This document shows, piece by piece, positions 7,802 to 17,168 of a stretch of DNA of 64,000 bases. The notes under the pieces were generated by a model. It was given only the letters and a program-made list of their open reading frames with translations, did not search any database and was not told where the DNA came from. This DNA is from Bacteroidota bacterium. GTDB taxonomy: Bacteria > Bacteroidota > Bacteroidia > Chitinophagales > Chitinophagaceae. The stretch is taken from positions 1 to 64,000 of the forward strand of contig JAFAGR010000077.1 of assembly GCA_023422565.1 (NCBI GenBank), given 5' to 3'. Position 1 is the stretch's first letter; each line of letters starts with the position of its first letter. Both the position numbers and the translations under genes were made by a program.

Positions 7802-9139
7802 ATGTTTAAGAAAATATTGATCGCCAACCGGGGAGAAATAGCCCTTAGGGTGCTTCGTACCTGCCGGGAGATGGGCATCAAAACTGTTGCTGTTTATTCC
7901 ACCGCTGATAAGGATAGTTTACACGTGAAGTTTGCTGATGAAGCGGTGTGCATAGGAAAACCGGCCAGCGTAGACAGCTATCTGAATATGGCGCACATTA
8001 TGGCTGCAGCCGAAATTACCAATGCCGATGCTATACACCCGGGGTACGGTTTCCTTGCAGAAAATGCAAAGTTTGCAAAGGTTTGTGCTGATCATAATAT
8101 TAAGTTCATCGGCCCCACGCCTGAAATGATCAATTCAATGGGTGATAAGATCACCGCAAAGGAAACGATGATCAAAGCCGGAGTGCCTGTTGTTCCGGGT
8201 GTAGAGGGATTGCTGCGTGATGCGGAACACGCGAAAACTTCCGCGAAAGAGATCGGCTACCCTGTAATTCTGAAAGCCACCGCCGGTGGAGGAGGAAAAG
8301 GCATGCGTGTAGTTTGGGAAGAAAGTGAAATTGAAAAAGCATTTGACACCGCGCGCACCGAAGCAGCCGCCGCTTTCAAGAACGACGGCATCTACATGGA
8401 AAAATTCGTGGAGGAGCCACGCCATATTGAAATACAGATCGCGGGAGACCAGTATGGAAACGTTTGCCATTTAAGTGAAAGGGATTGTTCAATTCAGAGG
8501 AGGCATCAAAAGCTTGTGGAAGAGGCTCCGTCACCATTTATGACCGATGATCTTCGTAAGCGCATGGGTGAAGCTGCCATAAAAGCTGCACAGGCGATCA
8601 ATTACGAAAGCGTGGGCACAATAGAATTTTTGGTTGACAAACACCGGAACTTCTATTTTATGGAAATGAATACGCGAATCCAGGTTGAGCATTGCGTTAC
8701 AGAAGAGGTGATCAACTATGATCTTATCAAGGAGCAGATCAAAATTGCTATGGGTGAAAAGATCGTAGGAAAAGAATACTTTCCTCAAATGCACGCCATC
8801 GAATGCCGCATTAATGCGGAAGATCCATATAACGATTTCCGCCCCTCACCAGGCAGAATCACCGTGCTTCACCAACCGGGAGGCCATGGAGTTCGGGTTG
8901 ACAGCCACGTATACGCCGGATATGTTATCCCTCCGTATTATGATAGCATGATCGGTAAGCTGATTGCTGTTGCGCAAACGCGTGACGAAGCGATCAACAC
9001 CATGAGCAGGGCATTAAGTGAATATGTTATAGAGGGCGTGAAAACCACGATCCCCTTTCATCAGCAACTTATGCGTGATGAAAATTTCAGAAGTGGGAAC
9101 TTCACTACCAAATTTTTGGAAACCTTTAAAATGGAATAA
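7802..9139 (+). CDS. accC: Acetyl-CoA carboxylase biotin carboxylase subunit
   Basis: ATP-dependent carboxylation of biotin on AccB. It has 445 residues, the usual length. The N-terminal fold starts with [13 protein letters not shown], the ATP-grasp glycine loop is G-G-G-G-K-G-M-R, and the metal-binding [10 protein letters not shown] is present in the C-terminal half. It follows accB on the same strand and ends at a strong hairpin, so accB-accC form one unit. Confidence 0.97.
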   Translation: MFKKILIANRGEIALRVLRTCREMGIKTVAVYSTADKDSLHVKFADEAVCIGKPASVDSYLNMAHIMAAAEITNADAIHPGYGFLAENAKFAKVCADHNIKFIGPTPEMINSMGDKITAKETMIKAGVPVVPGVEGLLRDAEHAKTSAKEIGYPVILKATAGGGGKGMRVVWEESEIEKAFDTARTEAAAAFKNDGIYMEKFVEEPRHIEIQIAGDQYGNVCHLSERDCSIQRRHQKLVEEAPSPFMTDDLRKRMGEAAIKAAQAINYESVGTIEFLVDKHRNFYFMEMNTRIQVEHCVTEEVINYDLIKEQIKIAMGEKIVGKEYFPQMHAIECRINAEDPYNDFRPSPGRITVLHQPGGHGVRVDSHVYAGYVIPPYYDSMIGKLIAVAQTRDEAINTMSRALSEYVIEGVKTTIPFHQQLMRDENFRSGNFTTKFLETFKME

Positions 9140-9144
9140 CTCGG

Positions 9145-9170
9145 GGCCACTTCGGTGGCCTTTTTCTTTT
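9145..9170 (+). terminator. Rho-independent terminator of accB-accC
   Basis: GGCCAC (9145-9150), a stable TTCG loop, GTGGCC (9155-9160), then TTTTTCTTTT. It begins six bases after the accC stop. Confidence 0.9.
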
Positions 9171-9239
9171 GAACTGACATTCTGATCGGCTCAGATTACC
9201 GATTTTTGCACCTGTTAAAAATTACAGGATTTTTTTATC

Positions 9240-11297
9240 ATGGAAATTTATCTCAAAGCTTATAGCCTGATGTGCACGGCCCGTGCCATGGCGGATATTT
9301 ATGAAGCAAATCGCCCGATCTGCAAATACGTTCACAGTACTTCACGTGGCCACGAAGCGATTCAACTTGCCACGGCATTCCAACTTCGTCCATGCGATTA
9401 CGTTAGTCCGTATTACAGAGATGAAAGCATATTATTAGGGCTCGGCTTTTCTCCCTACCAGTTAATGCTGCAACTGCTTGCAAAAGGCGATGATATTTTT
9501 ACAGGAGGAAGGGAATATTACGGGCATCCTAATTACAGGGGAGCCGACAAGCCAAACATTATTCACCAGAGCAGCGCTACGGGCATGCAGGCTATTCCCA
9601 CCACGGGAATAGGGCAGGGAATAAAATTTCTTGAAAAAATCGATTCTCCAAAACTTCAGAGAACCGAAGAGGGAAAACTACCGGTAGTTGTCTGCTCGCT
9701 GGGAGATGCTTCGGTTACGGAAGGTGAAGTAAGCGAAGCCTTTCAGTTTGCGGCTCTACATAAACTACCTGTTATATTTCTTGTGCAGGATAATGATTGG
9801 GGAATCAGTGTTACTTCAAAGGAAGCAAGAACCTGTAATGCGTATGACTTTATTTCAGGCTTCAAAGGCTTCGAACGCGTAAGCATAGACGGTAGTAACT
9901 TCTTCGAATGTTATAAAACTATGGAAAGTGTGGTGGAAGACGTGAGGAAGAAGCGAAGGCCATATCTCGTTCATGCGCGGGTTCCTTTACTTGGCCATCA
10001 TACCAGTGGTGTTCGAAGAGAATTTTACCGTGAGGATGGCGAACTATCAGAACATCTTGAGCGCGACCCCGGGCCATGGCTAAGGAGAAAGCTTATTAAA
10101 AAAGGAATTCCGGAAGATCAGCTAATTGAAATTGAAGAAAAAGCTGCTGAACTTGTAAAAGCGGATTTTGAGAGAGCAGTGGCTGCGCCGGAGCCAGACC
10201 CGGCCACTGTGGAGGATCATGTATTTGCTCCTCCTGCTGTATTAAAAGAAGCCGGGGAAAGGCAGCCTGCAGGTAGAGAAAAAATAATGATGGTTGACGC
10301 AGCCTTGTTTGCTATCAGGGAGATCATGGAGGACAATGATGATGCACTGCTGTACGGCCAGGATGTAGGGAGAAGGCTCGGCGGAGTTTTTCGTGAAGCA
10401 GCTACACTTGCAGAACAATTCGGTGACCACCGCGTGTTTAATACGGCCATACAGGAAGCATATATTATCGGCTCCACTGTGGGGATGAGTGCAGTGGGCT
10501 TAAAACCAATTGTGGAAGTTCAGTTTGCCGATTACATCTACCCCGGACTAAATCAACTGGTTACTGAAATTTCAAAAAGCAGCTACCTGAGTTGCGGGAA
10601 GTTTCCGGTACAAACCTTAATTCGTGTTCCCGTAGGTGCATATGGCGGCGGCGGACCTTACCACAGCGGAAGCATTGAAAGCACCCTGTTGACCATAAAA
10701 GGAATTAAGGTGGTTTATCCTTCCAATGCCGCGGACATGAAAGGCCTGATGAAAGCAGCGTTTGCCGACCCCAATCCTGTAGTAATGCTTGAACATAAAG
10801 GACTTTACTGGAGCAAGGTTCCCGGAACTGAAGAAGCGCGACAGCCCGAACCAGGCCGCGACTATGCGTTACCGTTAGGCAAAGGAAGGATCGTGCTGGA
10901 AGCGGAAAATAGTTTTGTTGAAAACGGCGAATCGTGTTGTGTTATTACCTATGGTATGGGTGTGTACTGGGCAAAAGCGGCTGCAGCGGGGGTTAAGGGG
11001 CAGGTGGAAATAATTGACCTGCGCACATTGTTTCCTTTAGATGAAGAGTTGATCTTTGATACGGTGAAAAAACATGGCAAATGCCTTGTGCTTACCGAAG
11101 AACAGCAAAACAATTCGTTCTCTGAAGCGCTCGCCGGAAGGATTTCAAGGGCCTGCTTTAGGTATTTGGACGCACCGGTAGAAGTTTTGGGTGCGTTGGA
11201 CTTACCTGCCGTTCCGATGAATGTATTGTTGGAACAGGCAATGCTGCCAAATCCGGAGAAGGTTGGCGCGATGTTGAAGAAAATTTTGCGATCGTGA
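9240..11297 (+). CDS. 2-oxoacid dehydrogenase E1, fused alpha and beta subunits
   Basis: Thiamine-diphosphate-dependent decarboxylating subunit of a 2-oxoacid dehydrogenase complex (branched-chain or pyruvate type). The 685 residues join an alpha-type half (about 1-330), with the ThDP-binding G-D-A-S-V-T-E-G-E at 155-163 and D-N-D-W-G-I-S at 184-190, to a beta-type half (about 350-685) starting at the M-M-V-D-A-A-L stretch, with Q-E-A-Y-I-I-G and G-A-Y-G-G-G-G-P-Y-H-S-G. Separate alpha and beta chains are the classical form; fusion is common in Bacteroidota. Substrate cannot be told from sequence. No E2 or E3 genes adjoin it. Confidence 0.88.
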   Translation: MEIYLKAYSLMCTARAMADIYEANRPICKYVHSTSRGHEAIQLATAFQLRPCDYVSPYYRDESILLGLGFSPYQLMLQLLAKGDDIFTGGREYYGHPNYRGADKPNIIHQSSATGMQAIPTTGIGQGIKFLEKIDSPKLQRTEEGKLPVVVCSLGDASVTEGEVSEAFQFAALHKLPVIFLVQDNDWGISVTSKEARTCNAYDFISGFKGFERVSIDGSNFFECYKTMESVVEDVRKKRRPYLVHARVPLLGHHTSGVRREFYREDGELSEHLERDPGPWLRRKLIKKGIPEDQLIEIEEKAAELVKADFERAVAAPEPDPATVEDHVFAPPAVLKEAGERQPAGREKIMMVDAALFAIREIMEDNDDALLYGQDVGRRLGGVFREAATLAEQFGDHRVFNTAIQEAYIIGSTVGMSAVGLKPIVEVQFADYIYPGLNQLVTEISKSSYLSCGKFPVQTLIRVPVGAYGGGGPYHSGSIESTLLTIKGIKVVYPSNAADMKGLMKAAFADPNPVVMLEHKGLYWSKVPGTEEARQPEPGRDYALPLGKGRIVLEAENSFVENGESCCVITYGMGVYWAKAAAAGVKGQVEIIDLRTLFPLDEELIFDTVKKHGKCLVLTEEQQNNSFSEALAGRISRACFRYLDAPVEVLGALDLPAVPMNVLLEQAMLPNPEKVGAMLKKILRS

Positions 11298-11381
11298 TTG
11301 AATCGTTTAAACTTTCGAAGAAAACATCTGTTAAAGGAGGAGCTGCTACACGTCCTGATACCGAAATCCTAATGCCGGCTT

Positions 11382-12281
11382 CCGGTTATAACCTTTTAGC
11401 GCGTACCCGCTTATAAACATAGGGTTTACTCCTCATTGCCGCCGCTAATAATCGATACCAAATTTTCAATCCGTCGAATCGATGGGTAAAGCGAAAATTG
11501 AATTCATCGAAATACCCGCGCAAATATTTATTTGCACAATGATGATGAATACCTGTGAGCCAGGTTCTAAAACTGTAGTGGAAAATACTTTTCCCCTCGT
11601 CCACATATCTTCCCCCCACCAGGTGACAAGGCTCAAAATTTTCTGATTTCGGATTTGAATGAAAAGCATTTGAAGGGGGAGGTTCGAGTTTCTCTGAAGT
11701 AGTTTCAAAACCCACAACTACTCGTTGGAGGCCGTTAAGATTCTCATCACGATGGGTCAAAATTATACCGTCAACAATTCCGCTCCTTCGTTTAGGCGTC
11801 CCCGTACAATTCTCCGAAACGCCTGCTCCCATTACTTCCTGCAGCTTTCGTTTTAAGTACCATACGGATTTTTGACTAACGCTTACTGTTCTCGAAAGGT
11901 CAAGGGTTGATATTCCCTTCTTATAAACGACAACATGATAAATGATAGAAAACGCTTTTACCAGCGGAATATGAAGCTTGTGAAAAATAGTGTGTGCAGT
12001 TAGAGATTCGTCATAGCCACATCTTCTGCATCTCGCATGAAACCGGGTTCGCCCATTCCAGAATTTATCATTGCCACATCTCCTGCATACAAATCCGTTC
12101 TCCCATTTCAGATTGTATAAAAATTCCTTGCAGTCATTTTCACTGGCAAAGTTTTGAATGAATTCCAGTTGATCCAGTTCGTTATCCATGATAAAAAGTT
12201 TTAGAATGCTAAATTCTAAAAACCAATTATCCCTGTCAATTCCCCATTTCAGCCATTTACGGGGCAAAAAGTTATAACGGG
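11382..12281 (-). mobile_element. IS1595/ISXO2-like insertion element
   Basis: About 900 bp enclosing one transposase-like gene and bounded by imperfect inverted repeats. Left 11382-11402 and right 12281-12261 match at 16 of 21 positions, sharing CGTTATAAC or GGTTATAAC followed by TTTT. The stop codon of the gene lies inside the left repeat, as in compact IS elements. I could not find a clear target-site duplication (GCCGGCTT on the left, CCGTTTGT on the right), so the insertion may be old. Confidence 0.65.
11386..12189 (-). CDS. ISXO2-like transposase, probably defective
   Basis: Starting at the ATG at 12189 the protein has 267 residues. It begins with a zinc ribbon (C-R-R-C-G near 38-42 and C-R-R-C-G near 56-60), followed by a helix-turn-helix around 95-120, as in IS1595-family transposases. 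The C-terminal W-L-T-G-I-H-H-H and Y-F-D-E-F-N-F-R-F stretches also match the family. The central DDE core is short: one Asp (I-V-D-G) may be the first acid, but I cannot see the second-acid block T-D-G or the usual acid before the C-terminal helix. It may be inactive or a relic. Confidence 0.7.
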   Translation of the reverse strand: MDNELDQLEFIQNFASENDCKEFLYNLKWENGFVCRRCGNDKFWNGRTRFHARCRRCGYDESLTAHTIFHKLHIPLVKAFSIIYHVVVYKKGISTLDLSRTVSVSQKSVWYLKRKLQEVMGAGVSENCTGTPKRRSGIVDGIILTHRDENLNGLQRVVVGFETTSEKLEPPPSNAFHSNPKSENFEPCHLVGGRYVDEGKSIFHYSFRTWLTGIHHHCANKYLRGYFDEFNFRFTHRFDGLKIWYRLLAAAMRSKPYVYKRVRAKRL

Positions 12282-12312
12282 CCGTTTGTGTTCAAATTAA
12301 AAGAGGCTCTAC

Positions 12313-12978
12313 TTAAAATTTTTCCTCCTCCACCATCACCCCATCCTTCATATGCAAGATCCTATCCCCCATTTTCGCCAACTCCTCATTATGCGTAACC
12401 ACCAAAAACGTTTGCTGCAACGTATCCCTCAACTGCATAAACAGCCTGTGCAACTCCTGCGCATTCTCCGAATCCAGGTTACCCGTCGGCTCATCGGCCA
12501 TTACTATCGCGGGATTATTTATCAGCGCCCTTGCCACCGCAACTCTTTGCTGCTCCCCTCCCGATAATTCCTGCGGTTTGTTTTCCATTCTATTCTTTAA
12601 CCCAAGTTGTTCCAGCAACATCTCCCCTCGTTTCCGCATATGCTTTTCATTCCTTCCACCGATCCATGCCGGAATGCACACATTTTCCAGTGCAGTAAAC
12701 TCAGGCAGCAGGTGATGAAACTGGAATATAAATCCGATATTCTTATTTCTAAATGAAGCCAGTGCCCTGCCTTTTAATTTGCTTAATTCTTCACCATGCA
12801 ACTTAATTTCCCCGTGATCCGGTTTATCCAGTGTGCCCAAAATATGAAGCAGCGTGCTCTTCCCCGCGCCGGAAGACCCGACAATACTCACTATCTCCCC
12901 GGTGGAAATGTTAATTTCCACCCCCTTCAAAACCTGAAGAGTACCATAACTTTTCGTAATACCTTTTGCACTTAGCAT
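12313..12978 (-). CDS. ABC transporter ATP-binding protein, LolD/MacB type
   Basis: Nucleotide-binding subunit of an ABC exporter of the lipoprotein-release (LolCDE) or MacB type. The 221 residues from the ATG at 12978 carry Walker A (G-S-S-G-A-G-K-S-T), the signature L-S-G-G-E-Q-Q-R-V-A-V-A-R-A, Walker B (V-M-A-D-E-P-T-G-N-L-D) and the switch His (V-V-T-H-N). The N-L-D-S Walker B ending is typical of LolD. No permease lies next to it. A 27-residue upstream extension is possible but does not look like the family. Confidence 0.85.
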   Translation of the reverse strand: MLSAKGITKSYGTLQVLKGVEINISTGEIVSIVGSSGAGKSTLLHILGTLDKPDHGEIKLHGEELSKLKGRALASFRNKNIGFIFQFHHLLPEFTALENVCIPAWIGGRNEKHMRKRGEMLLEQLGLKNRMENKPQELSGGEQQRVAVARALINNPAIVMADEPTGNLDSENAQELHRLFMQLRDTLQQTFLVVTHNEELAKMGDRILHMKDGVMVEEEKF

Positions 12979-13156
12979 GCCCGAAAATAAGTAAAGTATC
13001 CATAGACCGCTCCGCGCCGAACTTACCGTAGCAGGCAAGCAGCCAACCCATCCCTCCACATTATTTCATTAAAGTATTCCAAAATATAGTTTCGCGGTTA
13101 ATGGTGGCGGGAATATTGTATGTGAATTCCCACGTTTCCGGGGGCTGAAAAACACT

Positions 13157-13187
13157 TTTGGTTATTTCCCACGAACTTTTACATTTG
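13157..13187 (+). promoter_or_regulatory. Bacteroidota promoter of the DUF2795 gene
   Basis: TTTG at 13157-13160 and TACATTTG at 13180-13187 with a 19-bp spacer match TTTG / TAnnTTTG in full. The ATG follows 25 nt downstream. Confidence 0.6.
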
Positions 13188-13212
13188 CAAAAAATTAAAA
13201 CCCTGTTCGCTT

Positions 13213-13434
13213 ATGTTCTGGACTCTTGAACTTGCCTCGCACCTTGAAGATGCACCCTGGCCCGCAACCAAGGATGAATTGATTGATTACAGCATCCGCA
13301 GTGGCGCTCCTATTGAGGTAATTGAAAATCTCCAGGAATTGGATGATGAGGGCGAGATCTATGAAGGTCTTGATGACATCTGGCCCGATTACCCCAGCCA
13401 GGAAGATTTCTTCTTTAATGAAGATGAATACTGA
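13213..13434 (+). CDS. DUF2795 domain small protein
   Basis: A 73-residue acidic protein with the P-A-T-K-D-E-L-I-D-Y and G-A-P-I-E-V-I-E-N-L-Q-E-L blocks of the DUF2795 family. The Asp/Glu-rich C-terminal tail (S-Q-E-D-F-F-F-N-E-D-E-Y) is typical of the Bacteroidota version. No enzymatic motif or membrane segment is present. It has its own consensus promoter and terminator, so it is a monocistronic gene. Function unknown. Confidence 0.85.
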   Translation: MFWTLELASHLEDAPWPATKDELIDYSIRSGAPIEVIENLQELDDEGEIYEGLDDIWPDYPSQEDFFFNEDEY

Positions 13435-13468
13435 TCAGTAAAAAGAAAGTTTTAAAAGATATGTATTT

Positions 13469-13492
13469 GCCGGACGATCGTCCGGCTTTTTT
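13469..13492 (+). terminator. Rho-independent terminator of the DUF2795 gene
   Basis: GCCGGAC (13469-13475), a GATC loop, GTCCGGC (13480-13486), then six T. Confidence 0.9.
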
Positions 13493-13557
13493 GTGTACGC
13501 TCATGAAACAGAGCAAAAAAAATAAAAGACTTCTTCTATTTTTTACCAATGAAGCCC

Positions 13558-13662
13558 GCGCCAGGGATTGCAGCGGATAGCCCGGTGAAGCCTTGCGCGA
13601 TGGCATTGCGCCGGACTATGAGCGGAAAGCCCGCCCCGAGCGCAGCATCGGGGGGGGCGCCC
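13558..13662 (+). repeat. Intergenic REP-like element, copy 2
   Basis: A 105-bp GC-rich block with CAGGGATTGCAGCGGATA, a central imperfect palindrome, AGCGGAAAGCCCGCCC and a GGGGGGGCGCCC end. The order of blocks equals that of the copy at 6099-6186 read on its minus strand. It fills the gap between the DUF2795 terminator and the end of fabI. Confidence 0.65.
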
Positions 13663-13677
13663 AAAAATGCCTTCGTA

Positions 13678-13697
13678 CAGACGCAATGCTTTGCGTC
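13678..13697. repeat. Perfect hairpin downstream of fabI
   Basis: AGACGCAA (13678-13685) and TTGCGTCT (13690-13697) form a perfect 8-bp stem with a TGCT loop, 2 bp beyond the fabI stop. There is no T-run after it on the fabI strand, so it looks like an mRNA-stabilising or REP-type hairpin more than a standard terminator. Confidence 0.55.
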
Positions 13698-13699
13698 TC

Positions 13700-14512
13700 C
13701 TACCTCTCCATCTTATCCACGATCGCCTGCGAAACCCCGGTAGTGGAGAATCCGCCATCGTGAAAAAGATTCTGCATCGTTACCATCTTGGTTAGGTCAG
13801 AGAAAAGTGTAACAATATAATTTGCACAATCCGCTGCACTCGCATTACCCAACGGACTCATCTTATCTGCATAATCGATGAAACCGTCGAAACCTTTTAC
13901 GCCGCTGCCCGCCGTGGTTCTTGTGGGCGACTGGCTGATGGTGTTTACGCGAACGTGCTTTTTCATTCCATAGTGGTATCCGAAACTCCTGGCCACACTT
14001 TCCAAAAGCGCCTTGGCATCGGCCATTTCATTATAATCGGGAAACACTCTCTGTGCCGCGATATAAGTTAAGGCAACCACGCTTCCCCAGTCATTCAGCG
14101 CATCATGCTTCATTGCAGTGGCAAGCACGCGATGCAGGCTCATTGAAGATATATCGAGCGTTTTTGTATTGAAACCATAATCCAGTTCGGTATAATGTTT
14201 TCCCTTGCGTACGTTTAAACTCATGCCGATGGAATGCAGGATAAAATCGAAACTGCCGCCAAAATGCTCCTTCGCTTTCACTATCAGGTTCTCTACATCC
14301 TCGTTATTACTTACATCACAGGGAATAACTGGCGCATTCACCTTCTCCGCAAGCTTGTTGATCTCTCCCATACGCATGGCCACCGGTGCATTCGTTAAAA
14401 CAATTTGGGCACCTTCTTCATGGCAGCGCAAAGCGGTGATCCATGCGATAGATTTCTCATCCAACGCGCCGAAAATGATTCCTTTTTTTCCTTTCAACAA
14501 TCCGTAGCTCAT
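13700..14512 (-). CDS. fabI: Enoyl-ACP reductase (FabI)
   Basis: NADH-dependent reduction of enoyl-ACP, the last step of each fatty-acid elongation cycle. The 270 residues from the ATG at 14512 begin M-S-Y-G-L-L-K-G-K-K-G-I. Catalytic residues Tyr150, Tyr160 and Lys167 (Y-x6-K) fit the FabI pattern; the nucleotide loop reads G-A-L-D-E-K-S-I-A-W. A longer frame starting at 14623 would overlap recN and is not favoured. It lies 49 bp downstream of recN on the same strand. Confidence 0.93.
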   Translation of the reverse strand: MSYGLLKGKKGIIFGALDEKSIAWITALRCHEEGAQIVLTNAPVAMRMGEINKLAEKVNAPVIPCDVSNNEDVENLIVKAKEHFGGSFDFILHSIGMSLNVRKGKHYTELDYGFNTKTLDISSMSLHRVLATAMKHDALNDWGSVVALTYIAAQRVFPDYNEMADAKALLESVARSFGYHYGMKKHVRVNTISQSPTRTTAGSGVKGFDGFIDYADKMSPLGNASAADCANYIVTLFSDLTKMVTMQNLFHDGGFSTTGVSQAIVDKMER

Positions 14513-14561
14513 ATTGTAACAGTTATTCGTTAAGTGGGTAAAATTAGGGAATTGGATACAA

Positions 14562-16238
14562 TCAGTCGCTCTCCACCATCTCCCGGGCATTCTCCAATGC
14601 GGCAGCAGTCGGCTTTTCACCACTCAACATGCGGGCTATTGCTTTTACCCGTTCTTCCATATCCAACTTTCTTACTGCTGTATGTATCTGCTGATCCTTC
14701 ATCTCCTTAAACACAAAATAATGCGCATCCGCCTTTGCCGCCACCTGCGCCTGGTGGGTGATAGAAATGATCTGGTGATGTAGTGAAAGCTCCTTCATAA
14801 TATTTCCAACCTGTTTCGCGGCCTCACCGCTAATGCCTGAATCGATCTCGTCAAATATCAATGTAGGAAGCTGAAGTTTCTTTGCCACGAGGCTCTTAAT
14901 ACTTAACATCAATCTACTTCTTTCTCCACCACTGGCCACTTTCCCGAGAGGCTCAAACCTTCCTGCCGCTTCATTGCCCGCAGGCACATTCGCGTTAAAC
15001 AGGAATGAAATCGCGTCAATTCCATGCACCTCAAGGTCTGCCGTACTAACGTTTACCATTAAACGCGCATTGGGCATTCCAACCTGTTTTAGCAAGGCAT
15101 TAGCTTTCTTCACAAAGCCGTCAACTTGTTTCTTTCTTTTTTCAGAGATCTCTGATGCAAGTTGCATCGCTGCAGTTTCAAGTTTCGCCGCTTCTTTTTC
15201 CAAAACGTCAATTCTCTCATTATCTGTCACCAGTTGAGAGAGCTTTGCCTCCAGTTCAGCGCGACGGTCGATCAATCCCTGCGTATCTTTTACATCATGC
15301 TTCTTCTGCAGCCTGTATCCTTCGGCGAGGCGGTCGCTTATAATTTGTATGCGTTCTGCATCATATACCACATTTTCACCGAGCCTTTCTATTTCTGAAG
15401 CAATGTCAGAAAGCTCAATAACGGAAACGGATAAACGCTGACGCAATTCCTCAATCGATGGATGAAACTCAACAAGATTTCCCAATTTCTGTTGCAGCAT
15501 TTTTAATTGTTGAACGAGCGGCTGCTCACTTTCATTCAGCACATAACCTATCTCACTTAGCCTGCCCTTTACTTGCTCGGCATTATTGAGCAGTTTCAAT
15601 TCAGCATCAATATTTTCAAGTTCGTTTGATGAAAGCGATAAGGCCTCTAATTCTTCAAACAAAAACTTATTGTAATCAGCTTCACGTGCAGCCTTTTCCT
15701 GCTCAAACTTCAGCACATTTAATTGCTTAAGTATGTCTTGCCGCTTGTTATAAATGTTTTTCAATTTGCTTAACAGATCAGCATTGCCGGCCAGCGCATC
15801 CAATACACTGCGTTGAAAGTGCGCATCATCAAGGTCGTGCGTATCAAATTGCTGATGAAGGTCCACCAGGTACTGGCACAATTCCTTCATCTGCATCAAA
15901 TTTGCAGGCGTGTCATTTATAAAACTGCGTGATTTTCCTGCCGGTGATATCTCCCGGCGCAAAACGATCTCTGCTTCCGCGTCGAGGTCGTTTGCTAAAA
16001 AGAACTGTCTCACCCTTTCATCTTCGGGATGCGCGAAATAACCTTCAACAATACATTTCTTGTTATCTCCGGAAAGCACTGCACTGTCCACGCGCTCACC
16101 GAGTATCAGGCCCAAAGCGCCCATGAGGATGCTTTTTCCCGCTCCTGTTTCACCGGTAATGATGTTAAGGTGGGGAGAAAAACTTACGTCCAGCTTATCA
16201 ATTATGGCGAAGTTTTGAATGTGTAATCGGGTGAGCAT
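14562..16238 (-). CDS. recN: DNA repair protein RecN
   Basis: SMC-like ATPase that acts early in double-strand break repair. It has 558 residues. Walker A G-E-T-G-A-G-K-S lies at 29-36. Two long coiled-coil arms (about 155-215 and 270-375) surround a Q- and L-rich middle. The ABC signature V-A-S-G-G-E-R-S-R-L-M-L and Walker B L-I-F-D-E-I-D-S-G-I-S-G-E-A are in the C-terminal part. Start at the ATG at 16238 gives the family N-terminus L-T-R-L-H-I-Q-N-F-A-I-I. Confidence 0.95.
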   Translation of the reverse strand: MLTRLHIQNFAIIDKLDVSFSPHLNIITGETGAGKSILMGALGLILGERVDSAVLSGDNKKCIVEGYFAHPEDERVRQFFLANDLDAEAEIVLRREISPAGKSRSFINDTPANLMQMKELCQYLVDLHQQFDTHDLDDAHFQRSVLDALAGNADLLSKLKNIYNKRQDILKQLNVLKFEQEKAAREADYNKFLFEELEALSLSSNELENIDAELKLLNNAEQVKGRLSEIGYVLNESEQPLVQQLKMLQQKLGNLVEFHPSIEELRQRLSVSVIELSDIASEIERLGENVVYDAERIQIISDRLAEGYRLQKKHDVKDTQGLIDRRAELEAKLSQLVTDNERIDVLEKEAAKLETAAMQLASEISEKRKKQVDGFVKKANALLKQVGMPNARLMVNVSTADLEVHGIDAISFLFNANVPAGNEAAGRFEPLGKVASGGERSRLMLSIKSLVAKKLQLPTLIFDEIDSGISGEAAKQVGNIMKELSLHHQIISITHQAQVAAKADAHYFVFKEMKDQQIHTAVRKLDMEERVKAIARMLSGEKPTAAALENAREMVESD

Positions 16239-16280
16239 ATCAGTGCGGCAAATTAGGGAATTTTTGTGCGGACTTCCAAT

Positions 16281-16303
16281 AAAAAAGGGGCCATAAGCCC
16301 CTT
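16281..16303 (-). terminator. Rho-independent terminator after the zinc-ribbon gene
   Basis: On the minus strand AGGGGC and GCCCCT pair over a short TTATG-like loop and are followed by six T. It separates the zinc-ribbon gene from recN. Confidence 0.8.
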
Positions 16304-16325
16304 GAAGAATTATTTCCCGTAAAAA

Positions 16326-17078
16326 TTATTTCACTTCCACGCTGTCGTGCAAATCGGCATCAACCAGAATTCGCCCGCAGTTTTCGCAAACCATAATTTT
16401 CTTATGCAATTTAATTTCACTCTGCTTTTGCGGCGGAATCGCGTGAAAGCATCCTCCGCAACTGTCGCGCTCAACAGGCACTATCGCAAGCCCGTTGCGG
16501 AAGTTCTTACGAATGCGGTCGTAACTGTGCAAAAGGCGCTCTTCTACCTGCCCGCGCGCCTCTTCCACATCCTTTGCATAGTGCTTTTCTTCCTTCTCGG
16601 TGTCTTTAATTATCTTCTCTAGTTCGCCTTTCTTATTATTCAGGTTCACTTCCTTCGTACTAACGGCCTTCTTTGCAAGTTCAAGCTGGCGCGCCTTTTC
16701 CGCAATTTCCTCAGTAGCATCCTTAATATGCTTCTCACTTACTTTTTCATCTAACTGCTGCAGTTCGATCTCTTTGTTTATCGCTTCAAACTCGCGGCTG
16801 TTCTTCACATTCTCACTCTGCTTCTCATACTTTTTAATCATCGCCTGCGCTTCCTTGATCGCTTCTTTCTTCTGCTCAATAAATTCATTGATGCCATTGA
16901 TCTCTTCTTCCACGCGGGTTTGGCGGGCATGAAGGCCTTCAACTTCATCTTCCAGGTCTTTCACTTCCATCGGCAACTCTCCTTTCAGAATCTGGATCTC
17001 ATCCAACTTGCTGTCGATCTTCTGCAAGCGGATCATCGATACCAGCTTTTCTTCCACTGAAAATTCTTTAACTGCCAT
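16326..17078 (-). CDS. Coiled-coil protein with C4 zinc ribbon (COG1579 type)
   Basis: A 250-residue protein with a long charged coiled coil (about 10-190, rich in Glu, Lys and Gln heptads) and a C-terminal zinc ribbon formed by Cys207, Cys210, Cys231 and Cys234 (C-G-G-C and C-E-N-C). This is the layout of the COG1579 family of putative nucleic-acid-binding proteins. It is 90 bp downstream of the Nif3-like gene on the same strand, a pairing that is common in bacteria. Molecular role unknown. Confidence 0.85.
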   Translation of the reverse strand: MAVKEFSVEEKLVSMIRLQKIDSKLDEIQILKGELPMEVKDLEDEVEGLHARQTRVEEEINGINEFIEQKKEAIKEAQAMIKKYEKQSENVKNSREFEAINKEIELQQLDEKVSEKHIKDATEEIAEKARQLELAKKAVSTKEVNLNNKKGELEKIIKDTEKEEKHYAKDVEEARGQVEERLLHSYDRIRKNFRNGLAIVPVERDSCGGCFHAIPPQKQSEIKLHKKIMVCENCGRILVDADLHDSVEVK

Positions 17079-17168
17079 ATTGTATTTTGGTTTTTATTTT
17101 TTTACAAGCTTCTGTACAGGGCCCGGCATCCTTGTGTCACTCACTTGTACGGCATACCGCCAGGCAGC

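Noticed and set aside
11374..11381. 8-bp target-site duplication flanking the IS-like element
   Set aside because: GCCGGCTT on the left and CCGTTTGT on the right do not match well enough to claim a duplication.
13543..13758. Arg-rich frame in the GC-rich block before fabI
   Set aside because: It lies on the REP-like element and overlaps the fabI end; composition is that of a repeat.
14513..14623. N-terminal extension of fabI to 14623
   Set aside because: It would overlap recN by 62 bp and has no similarity to the family start, which fits ATG 14512.
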